Shown piece by piece: positions 8,900 through 16,021 of a DNA stretch of 37,288 nt. The stretch's first letter is position 1. Each line of letters begins with the position of its first letter. The DNA is taken from positions 1 to 37,288 of the forward strand of contig JAFGPC010000038.1 of the NCBI GenBank assembly GCA_016926155.1. Reading direction: 5' to 3'. Made by a program: the position numbers and the translations under genes. This DNA comes from Sedimentisphaerales bacterium. Lineage in GTDB: Bacteria > Planctomycetota > Phycisphaerae > Sedimentisphaerales > Anaerohalosphaeraceae. The notes beneath the pieces are model-generated. The model was given only the letters and a program-made list of their open reading frames with translations. It did no database searches and was not told the origin of the DNA.

Positions 8900-9549
8900 G
8901 GCGCACCTTCAAAGGTGCCTATATGTCTACCCTGTCGTAATCGCATTCTTACAATCAGCCCCTTTTGTTTTTCTGCCGAATACCAGGTCCGCTTAGGAAC
9001 CGGCCCGTGGAGTTCCTTTAATGTCTCCCATTCATCATAAGCAGGGCCCTGGCTGTATATAATCCACGTTACAGGCGAGACTGCAGGATCATCGAATAAC
9101 CGGTCCTCTTCCGGTGGACCCTCTCCCGCTGGAAATCCCGGCGGGATATAGAGAGAGGCTTTGATATACGGCATATATCGGTTGTTCTGGTACAACTGCC
9201 CCACGGACCAGTACTTATAGGTATTCTTCGGATGGAATCGATCCTCCATTCGGGCTGACATCCCGCTTTCCTGCGATGGGGCGGGCAGATAACCGCATTC
9301 CACCAGTTCAGGGGGTAATTGATGGTCTTCCCATCCCATGGAGCAATCCTTTCTGGTGGGAGGGTGCTTGCCGTCGTGTTCATTCATATACATTTCCAGG
9401 CTCAGACCGATTTGATACAAATCCGAGTTAACGGCTACGATTTTGGTTTGCTGTTTTGCCCGCGATAAAGAAGGCGCCAATATGGCAAGCAGCAACACAA
9501 GAACCGCAATCACAATCAAAAACTCAATTAATGTAAATGCTTTCTTCAT
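8896..9549 (-). CDS. Pseudopilin-like protein within the metal transporter operon
   Basis: This 217-residue protein opens with MKKAFTLIEFLIVIAVLVLL, a prepilin leader with Ala rather than Gly at the cleavage position, Glu at +5, and one hydrophobic helix. The rest is soluble and rich in Pro, Tyr and charged residues. It looks like the small 'type II secretion system protein' pseudopilins abundant in Planctomycetota. It starts six bases after the stop of the half-dockerin protein and overlaps the binding-lipoprotein gene by four bases, so it is an integral part of the operon. A role in surface display or trafficking of the neighbouring secreted protein is possible but unproven. Confidence 0.82.
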   Translation of the reverse strand: MKKAFTLIEFLIVIAVLVLLLAILAPSLSRAKQQTKIVAVNSDLYQIGLSLEMYMNEHDGKHPPTRKDCSMGWEDHQLPPELVECGYLPAPSQESGMSARMEDRFHPKNTYKYWSVGQLYQNNRYMPYIKASLYIPPGFPAGEGPPEEDRLFDDPAVSPVTWIIYSQGPAYDEWETLKELHGPVPKRTWYSAEKQKGLIVRMRLRQGRHIGTFEGAP

Positions 9550-9555
9550 TGTCTA

Positions 9556-10587
9556 TTAAAAGCAGTCGCACAATCTGGCCCTGGAGATCATCCAGTGTTC
9601 AGCCAATTCCGCCAAATCGACAAGATTTACAACAAAATCATGGTTGATATCACCGGGCAGATTTCCCCGAACCGATCCGCTTTCTCCCAAAACCAGACCA
9701 TTGCCGTCATAATCCAAAACCAATAGACGGTATCCTTTGGTAAGATCGGCAGGATATCCCGGGGCTTTTTGATCCATGATCCCTATCACGTCAATGGTGC
9801 CGGTTGGGCATTCGTATCGAGCGATTCCCTCGCCCAGGGCAAGGACAACCGGGAATGTACGCCCCTGTCCGTCAGTTACCGTAATGGTTGTATTGGGAGC
9901 CCAGTTTTCAGGATCAACAATAGAAACCCGGTTGATTCGCACTCGACGAGACTGGTAATACTCACCTCCCGTCAGCCGGGCCGGATCGAAAATTTCGGTA
10001 TCGTCGGCGTGTTTCAAATCGGCCAGAGTAATTTCCTCCGGTTGAGGCAGTCCAACAGACGGTTTGATCAATTCCAACTTAAAATCAAACATGGAATCAG
10101 TCTGGTGATTTTCATTAACATTCAGCTTGCCTCCGTAAAAAAGATAGGTTCCGGTGACGCGAACGCGATCTCCGGCTCGGAAGATATAAGCCGTATTCGG
10201 ATCACGGTTCAACCGACAGATCTCCGCCAACCACTCTTCATTGGAATAGCTATCGCTTCCCGGTCCATTACCATAGTTTTGTCCCATCCAACAGAATGTA
10301 CCGGCATGATCATCACCTTCCCCTTGAATCACGATTTCCCACTCCCCTCCCATGAACCAGGGAGAAACTGTAGGATCAGGAGTGGGATCGAGCCATTGTT
10401 CGGGATTGTTCAGGAGAATCCCCTCCAATATCACCTGCCATGGTCCGTTGTCATCAAAGGAGCTTGTGCCATCGGTATGGACGGCCTGAAACTGCCAATG
10501 AGTAACTTCAACAGGTTGATCCGCAAACACCATTTGATAGAAGCTAAAAATTACAAGAAATAGAACAATAAGTCCCCTTTTCATCAT
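9556..10587 (-). CDS. Secreted protein with OB-fold-like regions and a C-terminal half-dockerin motif
   Basis: About 343 residues with a signal peptide (cut near Ala22). A middle region has RVRVTGTYLFYGGKLNVNE. A second region has ITLADLKHADD, then RVRINRVSI, TVTDGQGRTFPVVL and GTIDVIGIMDQ, resembling OB-fold domains of secreted proteins. A lone dockerin-like calcium-loop motif (GDINHD...LVDLAELAEHW, 312-332) is followed by a Cys-rich tail (LCDCF). No enzyme active site was recognised. It is the first gene of the transporter operon. ATGs at 10587 and 10584 follow GGAGG closely; the ATG at 10596 contains that site and is less likely. Its position suggests that it acts at the cell surface under metal limitation, which is inference. 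Confidence 0.78.
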   Translation of the reverse strand: MMKRGLIVLFLVIFSFYQMVFADQPVEVTHWQFQAVHTDGTSSFDDNGPWQVILEGILLNNPEQWLDPTPDPTVSPWFMGGEWEIVIQGEGDDHAGTFCWMGQNYGNGPGSDSYSNEEWLAEICRLNRDPNTAYIFRAGDRVRVTGTYLFYGGKLNVNENHQTDSMFDFKLELIKPSVGLPQPEEITLADLKHADDTEIFDPARLTGGEYYQSRRVRINRVSIVDPENWAPNTTITVTDGQGRTFPVVLALGEGIARYECPTGTIDVIGIMDQKAPGYPADLTKGYRLLVLDYDGNGLVLGESGSVRGNLPGDINHDFVVNLVDLAELAEHWMISRARLCDCF

Positions 10588-10640
10588 TGCCTCCATAAAT
10601 CATTTTTTTATTTTGACATCGGACATGAACAATGCTAATA

Positions 10641-10660
10641 AATATTATGCGCATAAAATT
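10641..10660. promoter_or_regulatory. Near-perfect palindrome over the metal transporter promoter (operator candidate)
   Basis: AATATTATGC/GCATAAAATT is a 20-base inverted repeat with 9 of 10 positions paired and a perfect 12-base core (TTATGCGCATAA). It overlaps the predicted -10 box and start point of the 9556-10587 operon, where a repressor would block transcription. A smaller palindrome, CGTATTACG (10669-10677), sits in the promoter spacer. Its sequence differs from the palindromes at 11225-11271, so it need not bind the same regulator. Confidence 0.5.
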
Positions 10661-10684
10661 ATTAAAATCGTATTACGTTGTCAA
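10656..10684 (-). promoter_or_regulatory. Predicted promoter of the metal transporter operon
   Basis: On the minus strand a perfect -35 box TTGACA (10684-10679) is followed after 17 bases by TAATTT (10661-10656). The start is expected near 10649, inside the palindrome at 10641-10660, giving a leader of about 60 bases before the ATG at 10587. Confidence 0.5.
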
Positions 10685-10762
10685 GTACAAAAAGGAAGAT
10701 TTTTCATTCGTTTCAACAAAAGCGTAAAGTGTTAAATAATATGAAGTTAAGAGGACTATGCC

Positions 10763-11107
10763 ATGGAAAACACGCCGTTATTGCTAACATTGAAGGATAA
10801 TGACGAATACCAACCGCTACTGGAAGGAAAACCGGCCACGCAGGGAATGCGGTCCGGGAGGGTGGTTTTGAAAAAGGGAGAAAATTGTGGTGAGCATTCG
10901 ACAGGCGCTCATGAAGAGCAACTGGTTTTTCTGTCCGGAAGCGGGACGGCTTTTTTAGGCAACGAGAAAAAAGAGAGCAAAGTGAATAAAGGAAATATCC
11001 TTTACATTCCTCCCTTTACACTTCACGACATCCATAATACGGCTTCCGAACTACTTACTTATATTTATTGTGTAGCTCCTGTTGCTATTGATGAGCCACA
11101 GAAATGA
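10763..11107 (+). CDS. Small single-domain cupin protein
   Basis: A 114-residue protein with one cupin barrel. Motif 1 reads H45..H50-E51-E52..G59 (CGEHSTGAHEEQLVFLSG) and motif 2 reads G77 NILYIPPFTLHDIHN with His88 and His91. These are likely metal ligands of a Cupin_2-type fold. Such proteins act as small enzymes or sensors, and the substrate cannot be told from sequence. It lies divergently from the metal transporter operon, sharing a 175-base gap, and upstream of the His-rich membrane protein gene. AGAGG stands about eight bases before the ATG. A link to metal homeostasis is suggested only by position. Confidence 0.82.
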   Translation: MENTPLLLTLKDNDEYQPLLEGKPATQGMRSGRVVLKKGENCGEHSTGAHEEQLVFLSGSGTAFLGNEKKESKVNKGNILYIPPFTLHDIHNTASELLTYIYCVAPVAIDEPQK

Positions 11108-11220
11108 AATTTCCTTGGCCACACCTATAATCCAGTCATAAATCATCGCAGCGATCAGACAATGGTTATAAGCAATCCGATACCATGGAATCCACTTATT
11201 CGATAAAAAAATAGGAAATA

Positions 11221-11270
11221 TATTTGCAACTCAGTTGCGACTATAGTAGTATTATTTGCAACTCAGTTGC
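11221..11270 (+). repeat. Two 18-base direct repeats, each carrying a 7-1-7 palindrome (Fur-family-type operators)
   Basis: TATTTGCAACTCAGTTGC occurs at 11221-11238 and again at 11253-11270, exactly 32 bases apart (about three helical turns). The second copy contains a perfect 7-1-7 palindrome, TGCAACT-C-AGTTGCA (11257-11271). The first (11225-11239) has one mismatch. A 7-1-7 layout is typical of Fur-family boxes, and a Fur-family gene is second in the operon downstream. Autoregulation is therefore likely. Confidence 0.7.
11224..11252 (+). promoter_or_regulatory. Predicted promoter of the membrane protein/Fur operon
   Basis: TTGCAA (11224-11229) and TAGTAT (11247-11252) are separated by 17 bases. 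The -35 box lies inside the first palindrome and the expected start (near 11259) inside the second, so occupancy of either would block transcription. The leader of about 95 bases contains a five-codon ORF (MKAEM, starting at 11274). Confidence 0.42.
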
Positions 11271-11352
11271 ATCATGAAGGCTGAAATGTAAATCTTCCTG
11301 GCAGAAGTCTGTAACCAGAGACAGAAGTTTCGATTGAGTAGGAGATGCAAAT

Positions 11353-12159
11353 TTGTTGATCACTGACAAGATCCGACAGATCGGACGGGAAATGAGGATC
11401 CATGCGCCGTTTACGGTCCTTGGAGCCGTAACGGGGATCGCCTTCATGTTCGTCTTTGGATATCTGTATCAAGGCCATACGTCAGTTCTATTTGCCGTCT
11501 TTCACCCCGCCCATGTAGTTCTTTCGGCGATGGTAACGGCATCCTTGTTCAAACTGCATCGTAAGGCCAAAGATTTCATTCGTATCCTGCTGATCGGTTA
11601 CTTTGGCTCGATTGGAGTGGCTACGCTGAGCGACTGCGTTATCCCCTTCTTCGGCGAGAGTATTCTTGGAGTTGCGGTTCCCACACACACCGTGCTTCAT
11701 GAAAAAGCGAACGAATCCGAAGAAAACTTGTATACCGAGGAACAAGCGGATCATAATCCGGCACCGACGGGTGCCGATCATGCTCATGAGGACCATACCG
11801 ACAGAAAGCCGCATCTGCACCTGGGTTTCATTGAAGAGTGGTATCTGGTCAATCCGGCTGCCGTTCTGGGCGTGCTAATTGCATATTTTCTTCCACGAAC
11901 GAAATATCCTCACGCATTGCATGTACTGATCAGCACATGGGCCTCCTCGGCACACATCCTCATGAATACGCAGGCCGATATCACTGTGACATTGCTTTCC
12001 GGAATGTTTATTGTTCTGTTTATCTCCGTCTGGCTACCCTGCTGTATCAGCGACATTGTTTTTCCCATGCTGTTTGTCGATGCAACAGCAGATCACAGTC
12101 ATTGCTGGTTGTGTCACGATCCTACAAAGGACACCAAAGAGACAGGAGCCGAGTCATGA
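11353..12159 (+). CDS. Six-helix membrane protein with His-rich loop, probable metal-related transporter (unrecognised family)
   Basis: 268 residues with predicted spans near 19-38, 42-66, 76-98, 164-180, 188-204 and 210-242. Between spans 3 and 4 a hydrophilic loop (112-156) has eight histidines (ADHAHEDHTDRKPHLHLG). The C-terminus ends in an HSHCWLCHD cluster. Buried His51, His54, His187, His190, His201 and Asp94 could line a metal path. I do not recognise the family. Loop and tail resemble those of zinc, nickel or cobalt transporters, but this is analogy. The start is TTG at 11353, supported by AGGAG eight bases upstream. Its stop overlaps the start of the Fur-family gene (ATGA), so the two are translated together. 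Import, export or storage cannot be decided here. Confidence 0.75.
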   Translation: MLITDKIRQIGREMRIHAPFTVLGAVTGIAFMFVFGYLYQGHTSVLFAVFHPAHVVLSAMVTASLFKLHRKAKDFIRILLIGYFGSIGVATLSDCVIPFFGESILGVAVPTHTVLHEKANESEENLYTEEQADHNPAPTGADHAHEDHTDRKPHLHLGFIEEWYLVNPAAVLGVLIAYFLPRTKYPHALHVLISTWASSAHILMNTQADITVTLLSGMFIVLFISVWLPCCISDIVFPMLFVDATADHSHCWLCHDPTKDTKETGAES

Positions 12160-12584
12160 GCCGGTCGGGAGAACAGACAGCCCTTTCACTGCTGGAAGAG
12201 GCCTCCCTTCGGCGTACAAAACCGCGACTGCTGGTGCTTCAAAGCCTTCTTGCGGCTTCACAGCCGGTGACACAGGAGCAGATCGCCGAGCAGCTTGGCG
12301 ACAAGACGCCCAATAAAGTGACAATCTATCGGACATTGGAGGCGCTGTGCGAGGCTGGACTAGTACACAAGGCGTTTCTGCAGGATCGGACGTGGCATTT
12401 CGAACTGGCCCACAATTGCAGCGAGCACCAATGCCATCCACACTTTACCTGTACTGCCTGCGGACAGACCACCTGCCTGATGGATATGCAGGTCCCTGCC
12501 GTGAAATCCTCACACAATGGCTACACTATCCAGCGTCAGCGGATGCAATTGGAGGGTCTGTGCCCGCAATGCGGCCAAAGATAA
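12156..12584 (+). CDS. Fur-family metal-responsive transcriptional repressor (Zur-like)
   Basis: 142 residues. The N-terminal winged helix (about 15-75) includes TPNKVTIYRTLEALCEAGLV, the Fur DNA-recognition helix region. The dimerisation domain has a histidine-rich metal site (His81, His86, His91, His94, His96) and two structural zinc pairs, C99-x2-C102 and C136-x2-C139. The HFTCTACGQTTCL pattern is closer to Zur-like members than to classical iron-sensing Fur, but metal specificity is not proven. AGGAG lies seven bases before the ATG, and the start overlaps the stop of the membrane protein gene. The tandem palindromes at 11225-11271 are the obvious binding sites for autorepression. Confidence 0.9.
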   Translation: MSRSGEQTALSLLEEASLRRTKPRLLVLQSLLAASQPVTQEQIAEQLGDKTPNKVTIYRTLEALCEAGLVHKAFLQDRTWHFELAHNCSEHQCHPHFTCTACGQTTCLMDMQVPAVKSSHNGYTIQRQRMQLEGLCPQCGQR

Positions 12585-12678
12585 ATCCTTTCAAAGTATC
12601 TCTTGCCAATCGGACGAATTGGGCGCAGAATATTAATAGGAATCAAAATAGTTGGCAAGATTTACAGGAGGATCTGCC

Positions 12679-13056
12679 ATGAAAAAGGGTGCCTTTTCTG
12701 TTGCTTTGCTTCTGGCAATCCTGTCTCTGCTGATTCCGTGCAGCGGATGCGGGATACTTGGCGGAGCATTATTGGGCGGCGTCATCGGGTATCAGTCCGG
12801 GGAAGCCTGCGCCGGAGCTCTGATCGGCGCTGCAGTCTGTGGAGCCGGGGAGATCGCTCATGCGGTGGGAGAGTTGGGCAAAGGCGACAAACCGAAGGAG
12901 TGTATCGTGACGGTCCGCGTGTATAATGAAAATGGTTCGTTTATTCCCGTAAGGCTCAAGAAAAAGGGCTGCGAGTACATCGGCCCCAGGGGAGAGCATT
13001 ATGACAGCGTGCCGAGCCAGGAGCAGTTACGTCCGTATTACGGGATGAAGGGATAA
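12679..13056 (+). CDS. Small exported glycine-zipper protein
   Basis: 125 residues. A Lys-rich start and hydrophobic segment lead to LLIPCSGCGILGG, which offers possible lipidation cysteines (Cys21 or Cys24) but not a textbook lipobox. A glycine-zipper stretch (GGALLGGVIGYQSG, then GALIGAAVCGAG) resembles outer-membrane-associated 2TM zipper proteins. The C-terminal 60 residues are soluble. AGGAGG stands seven bases before this ATG, which rules out the upstream in-frame ATG at 12652. The mannose-6-phosphate isomerase gene follows within four bases, so they are probably co-transcribed. Function is unknown. Confidence 0.75.
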   Translation: MKKGAFSVALLLAILSLLIPCSGCGILGGALLGGVIGYQSGEACAGALIGAAVCGAGEIAHAVGELGKGDKPKECIVTVRVYNENGSFIPVRLKKKGCEYIGPRGEHYDSVPSQEQLRPYYGMKG

Positions 13057-13059
13057 TGC

Positions 13060-14007
13060 GTGGAGTTGTATCCCCTGAGGTTTGAACCGATCTTCAAAGA
13101 GCGTATCTGGGGCGGACGTCGGCTGGCCGAGGTATATGGTAAAAAATTGCCTCACAATGTGAAGATTGGAGAAAGCTGGGAACTGGCGGACCTGCCCGAG
13201 GATAAATCCCGTATTGTCAACGGTACTCTGGCCGGACAGACAATCGATCAGGTTATCGCCCGATATGGATCACAGATAACGGGAAAAACGGACTATACTC
13301 CCCCCCTGCCGCTGCTGATTAAAATCCTCGATGCGCAGGACATGCTCAGTGTTCAAGTACATCCCGATGCACAAGCCTGTAAACGCATGGATAAAGGCAA
13401 TCCGAAGACCGAATGCTGGTACATTCTCGATGCCGCACCGGGAGCGATGATTTATAAAGGGCTCAAGCCAGGTACGACAAAAGAACAGTTTACTGAAGCG
13501 ATTAAAGCGGGAACCACCGCAGAACTTTTAAACAAAATCGTGGTGAAGGCAGGCCAATGCCATCTTCTACCCTCCGGCACCTGCCATGCCATCGGAGCGG
13601 GATTACTCATTGCCGAGATCCAGCAGCCCTCCGACACGACGTATCGCGTGTTTGACTGGAATCGTGTCGGTCCGGACGGCAAAGGACGTGAACTACATAT
13701 CGAGGAGGCCTTGGATAGTATTCACTTTAATTCCTCAGGAGATCAACTGACCGTCAACACCGTTGGCAGACTGGTGGATACGGCAGAGTTTATTGTTGAC
13801 AAGGGCCATCAGACACCTGGCTGCGAAGTACTCATGGCGAAGGGGACAATGCGGGCGATTATGATTATAACAGGCGGCGGACAATTGATCGCCGAGGATA
13901 TGGAATCGGAGCCGTTTTCCAAGGGAGATACGTTCCTGGTTCCCGCCGCGTGGGAAGGCGTGATGCAGTTTGCGGCGGATACGGAATATCTTGTCGCGAC
14001 CGTGTAA
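13060..14007 (+). CDS. manA: Mannose-6-phosphate isomerase, class I
   Basis: 315 residues, the length of the short bacterial type I enzymes. It interconverts mannose 6-phosphate and fructose 6-phosphate in the cytoplasm, feeding mannose catabolism or GDP-mannose synthesis. Zinc ligands fit the family: His101 (SVQVHPDA), Glu118 (KTECWY) and His176 (SGTCHAIGAG). FKERIWGG near the N-terminus and IQQPSDTTYRVFDW are also family patterns. The start is GTG at 13060, four bases after the preceding stop, with GAAGGGAT upstream. A small membrane protein gene follows after 29 bases. Confidence 0.92.
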   Translation: MELYPLRFEPIFKERIWGGRRLAEVYGKKLPHNVKIGESWELADLPEDKSRIVNGTLAGQTIDQVIARYGSQITGKTDYTPPLPLLIKILDAQDMLSVQVHPDAQACKRMDKGNPKTECWYILDAAPGAMIYKGLKPGTTKEQFTEAIKAGTTAELLNKIVVKAGQCHLLPSGTCHAIGAGLLIAEIQQPSDTTYRVFDWNRVGPDGKGRELHIEEALDSIHFNSSGDQLTVNTVGRLVDTAEFIVDKGHQTPGCEVLMAKGTMRAIMIITGGGQLIAEDMESEPFSKGDTFLVPAAWEGVMQFAADTEYLVATV

Positions 14008-14036
14008 CCAAAGAGACTTTAAAGAAAGAGACATCA

Positions 14037-14426
14037 ATGCGGACTATAATATTTGTACTGGGATTGGCCGTTCTGGCGTGGGGTATTGTATTCCTGATCA
14101 AGCCCAATATTTCGAAGCGTATGATCCGCTTCTGGGCATTCAGCCGCCTCATTCTGTTCGGTGCGGTTATAAAACTGGGTGTGGGAATTTTGTTTCTCGT
14201 CGCAGCCACACAATGCAATATGCCTTGGCTGATTGTTCTGTTCGGGCTGATCGCATGTTTGCAGGGGATTCTCTTTCTGGCTATGCAACAAAAGAAACGC
14301 AAGGCCGTAATGGAATGGCTGCTTTCCCGTTCACCATTGATGCATCGCATTCTTGGGTTGGTCTCCATTGCGATCGGTGCTGCTATCGCTTATGGCGCTG
14401 GTATTCCTTCCGTCACGGTGCAATAA
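14037..14426 (+). CDS. Small membrane protein, unknown function
   Basis: 129 residues with about four hydrophobic segments: RTIIFVLGLAVLAWGIVFLI, then around 35-57, 60-80 and 100-120. A basic stretch QQKKRKA separates the last two. No catalytic motif was seen and I do not recognise the family. The ATG at 14037 follows GAAAGAG and lies 29 bases after the isomerase stop, so it is probably the last gene of the 12679-14426 unit. The next gene is convergent. Confidence 0.7.
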   Translation: MRTIIFVLGLAVLAWGIVFLIKPNISKRMIRFWAFSRLILFGAVIKLGVGILFLVAATQCNMPWLIVLFGLIACLQGILFLAMQQKKRKAVMEWLLSRSPLMHRILGLVSIAIGAAIAYGAGIPSVTVQ

Positions 14427-14545
14427 GCAAAACTTTTATGATACCCTCGATACATTCATCTGTTAGATCGCTGCAACCGGCTTGGCTGTTGGTATTGTTG
14501 ATGATTCCAGCGAATATTTTAAACCTTATCTCCCAATTCTTTGTG

Positions 14546-15886
14546 TCAATCTGTAATTGCCGCCTTCATGACAGTAAAAACATCGGTGTTGTCCACGTAC
14601 TGTCCGGAGAACTGCCAGACCCTGGCGGCCTGCTCATCCACTCCATCAACTAAGGCATGGAAGTATTCACTGCCCGGTCCGGTGGCAAACAGCGGCACCA
14701 GCGCATTGGTATGGCCGGTTGAATAATGCTTGGCCTCGGGAAGCTTGCCTTTACCGCGACTTTTGGGCAGGTCAAACGGTGTTTTGCTTTTTTCGCCGGC
14801 TTTTGGTCCCCAGATCTGCCCGCATTCGTGATCGGAAGTTACGATTACCAGGGTCTCCTTCGTCAATGCACGTTGTTTAAGCCAGTCCATGATCGAAGCG
14901 ATCGTCTTATTGAAGTCGGCAAACTCCTCCACCATCCGATCCAGATTGTTGCCGTGATTGGCCCAGTCGACGGCGCCGCCTTCGATCATCAGGAAAAAAC
15001 CGTCCTCATCCTTGCCCAGAACGTTCAGGGCTGCCAGGCTCATCGTTTCCAGCGTTGGTACATTTCCATTAAGCCTGCCCCGTCGTTTTCCATCCCGACT
15101 GTACTGGAGCGTGGATGCACATTTTGCCAGACCAAAAACCCGAGTCGGCTCGGGTGTGGGATCCGCAGCGAGGGCCTCCATCGCATTCTTGCTTTCGATA
15201 AACGTCCATCCCCTGCCGGTTATACCCTCGATTAGTGCCTGATATACTTCGTCCGGACAGTAATCCTCGTTCCGTTTCTTCCCGAGTAGCTTCTTGCCGT
15301 TATTGTCGTAGCGAGGGTGACCGGCACCGAAAACAACCGTCAAACCGCTGCGGTATACGATCTCTTCGGCAATCTCGTCAGTATTGCCGCGCCCCTCGTT
15401 ATGCGTAAAGGCGGCCCCCGGAGTTGCATGAGAAAACGGAACACTCGATACAATGCCTGTACTCTTATCCAGTGAATGGGCGATCTCAGCAATTGTAGTC
15501 AATGGATGATTGTCCGGATTGGTGGACATACGCTTATTTTCGGTCTTGACACCGGTATATAAGGCAGTTGCCGCCGCCGCCGAATCTGTCGAATGAGATC
15601 GAATATATTTAAAATTCGACCATGTTTTCTTACAATCATATATAGGTGATCCATAAGGATGTGTCGTACATCCCAGCCGTACAGGAAACACATCATAGGG
15701 CTGCTTGCCCAGTTCGCCATACTCGTAATACGAAGAGCAATGAAACGCGTTAAAACCCGCTCCATCCGCAATCAATAAAATCACATTCTTTGCCGCAGCG
15801 CCCCAGCCACAGACCGCCACAAGCGTCAAAATCATCAGAATAAACAGGGCTCGCCCTATCGTCCATCGAGGATGCCTATTGTTCAT
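14546..15886 (-). CDS. Alkaline phosphatase, secreted
   Basis: 446 residues. The signal peptide (cut near 31) is followed by NVILLIADGAGF with metal ligand Asp41. The phosphorylated serine lies in HSTDSAAAATALYTG (Ser102). Further metal-site motifs are SHATPG, MIEGGAVDWANHGNN, TSDHECG and STGHTNALVP. The enzyme hydrolyses phosphate monoesters outside the cytoplasmic membrane. The ATG at 15886 follows AAGGATCAAT; nine extra codons upstream look non-coding. It has its own extended -10 promoter and no partner gene. I saw no Pho box, so phosphate control is unproven. A phoA symbol is withheld because several related groups exist. Confidence 0.92.
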   Translation of the reverse strand: MNNRHPRWTIGRALFILMILTLVAVCGWGAAAKNVILLIADGAGFNAFHCSSYYEYGELGKQPYDVFPVRLGCTTHPYGSPIYDCKKTWSNFKYIRSHSTDSAAAATALYTGVKTENKRMSTNPDNHPLTTIAEIAHSLDKSTGIVSSVPFSHATPGAAFTHNEGRGNTDEIAEEIVYRSGLTVVFGAGHPRYDNNGKKLLGKKRNEDYCPDEVYQALIEGITGRGWTFIESKNAMEALAADPTPEPTRVFGLAKCASTLQYSRDGKRRGRLNGNVPTLETMSLAALNVLGKDEDGFFLMIEGGAVDWANHGNNLDRMVEEFADFNKTIASIMDWLKQRALTKETLVIVTSDHECGQIWGPKAGEKSKTPFDLPKSRGKGKLPEAKHYSTGHTNALVPLFATGPGSEYFHALVDGVDEQAARVWQFSGQYVDNTDVFTVMKAAITD

Positions 15887-15936
15887 ATTGATCCTTGTTA
15901 TAAAGAACACCAATTCAGTTCGACAAAAGATTCTTT

Positions 15937-15965
15937 ATTATATCAAAAGACGGTTTCCGGGGCAA
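15937..15965 (-). promoter_or_regulatory. Extended -10 promoter of the alkaline phosphatase gene
   Basis: On the minus strand TTGCCC (15965-15960), a 17-base spacer and TATAAT (15942-15937) are preceded by TGA, forming an extended -10 TGATATAAT. The leader would be about 45 bases. Confidence 0.55.
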
Positions 15966-16021
15966 TCTTATTTCTGATATAATACAGGAATAGTCTACAA
16001 TCATAAAGAATGCGATTGAAA

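Noticed and set aside
9769-10563. 264-residue plus-strand open frame
   Set aside because: Antisense to the half-dockerin gene, which has a signal peptide and clear motifs.
11838-12155. N-terminal extension of the Fur-family gene
   Set aside because: That part overlaps the membrane protein gene in another frame; ATG at 12156 has AGGAG and the family start.
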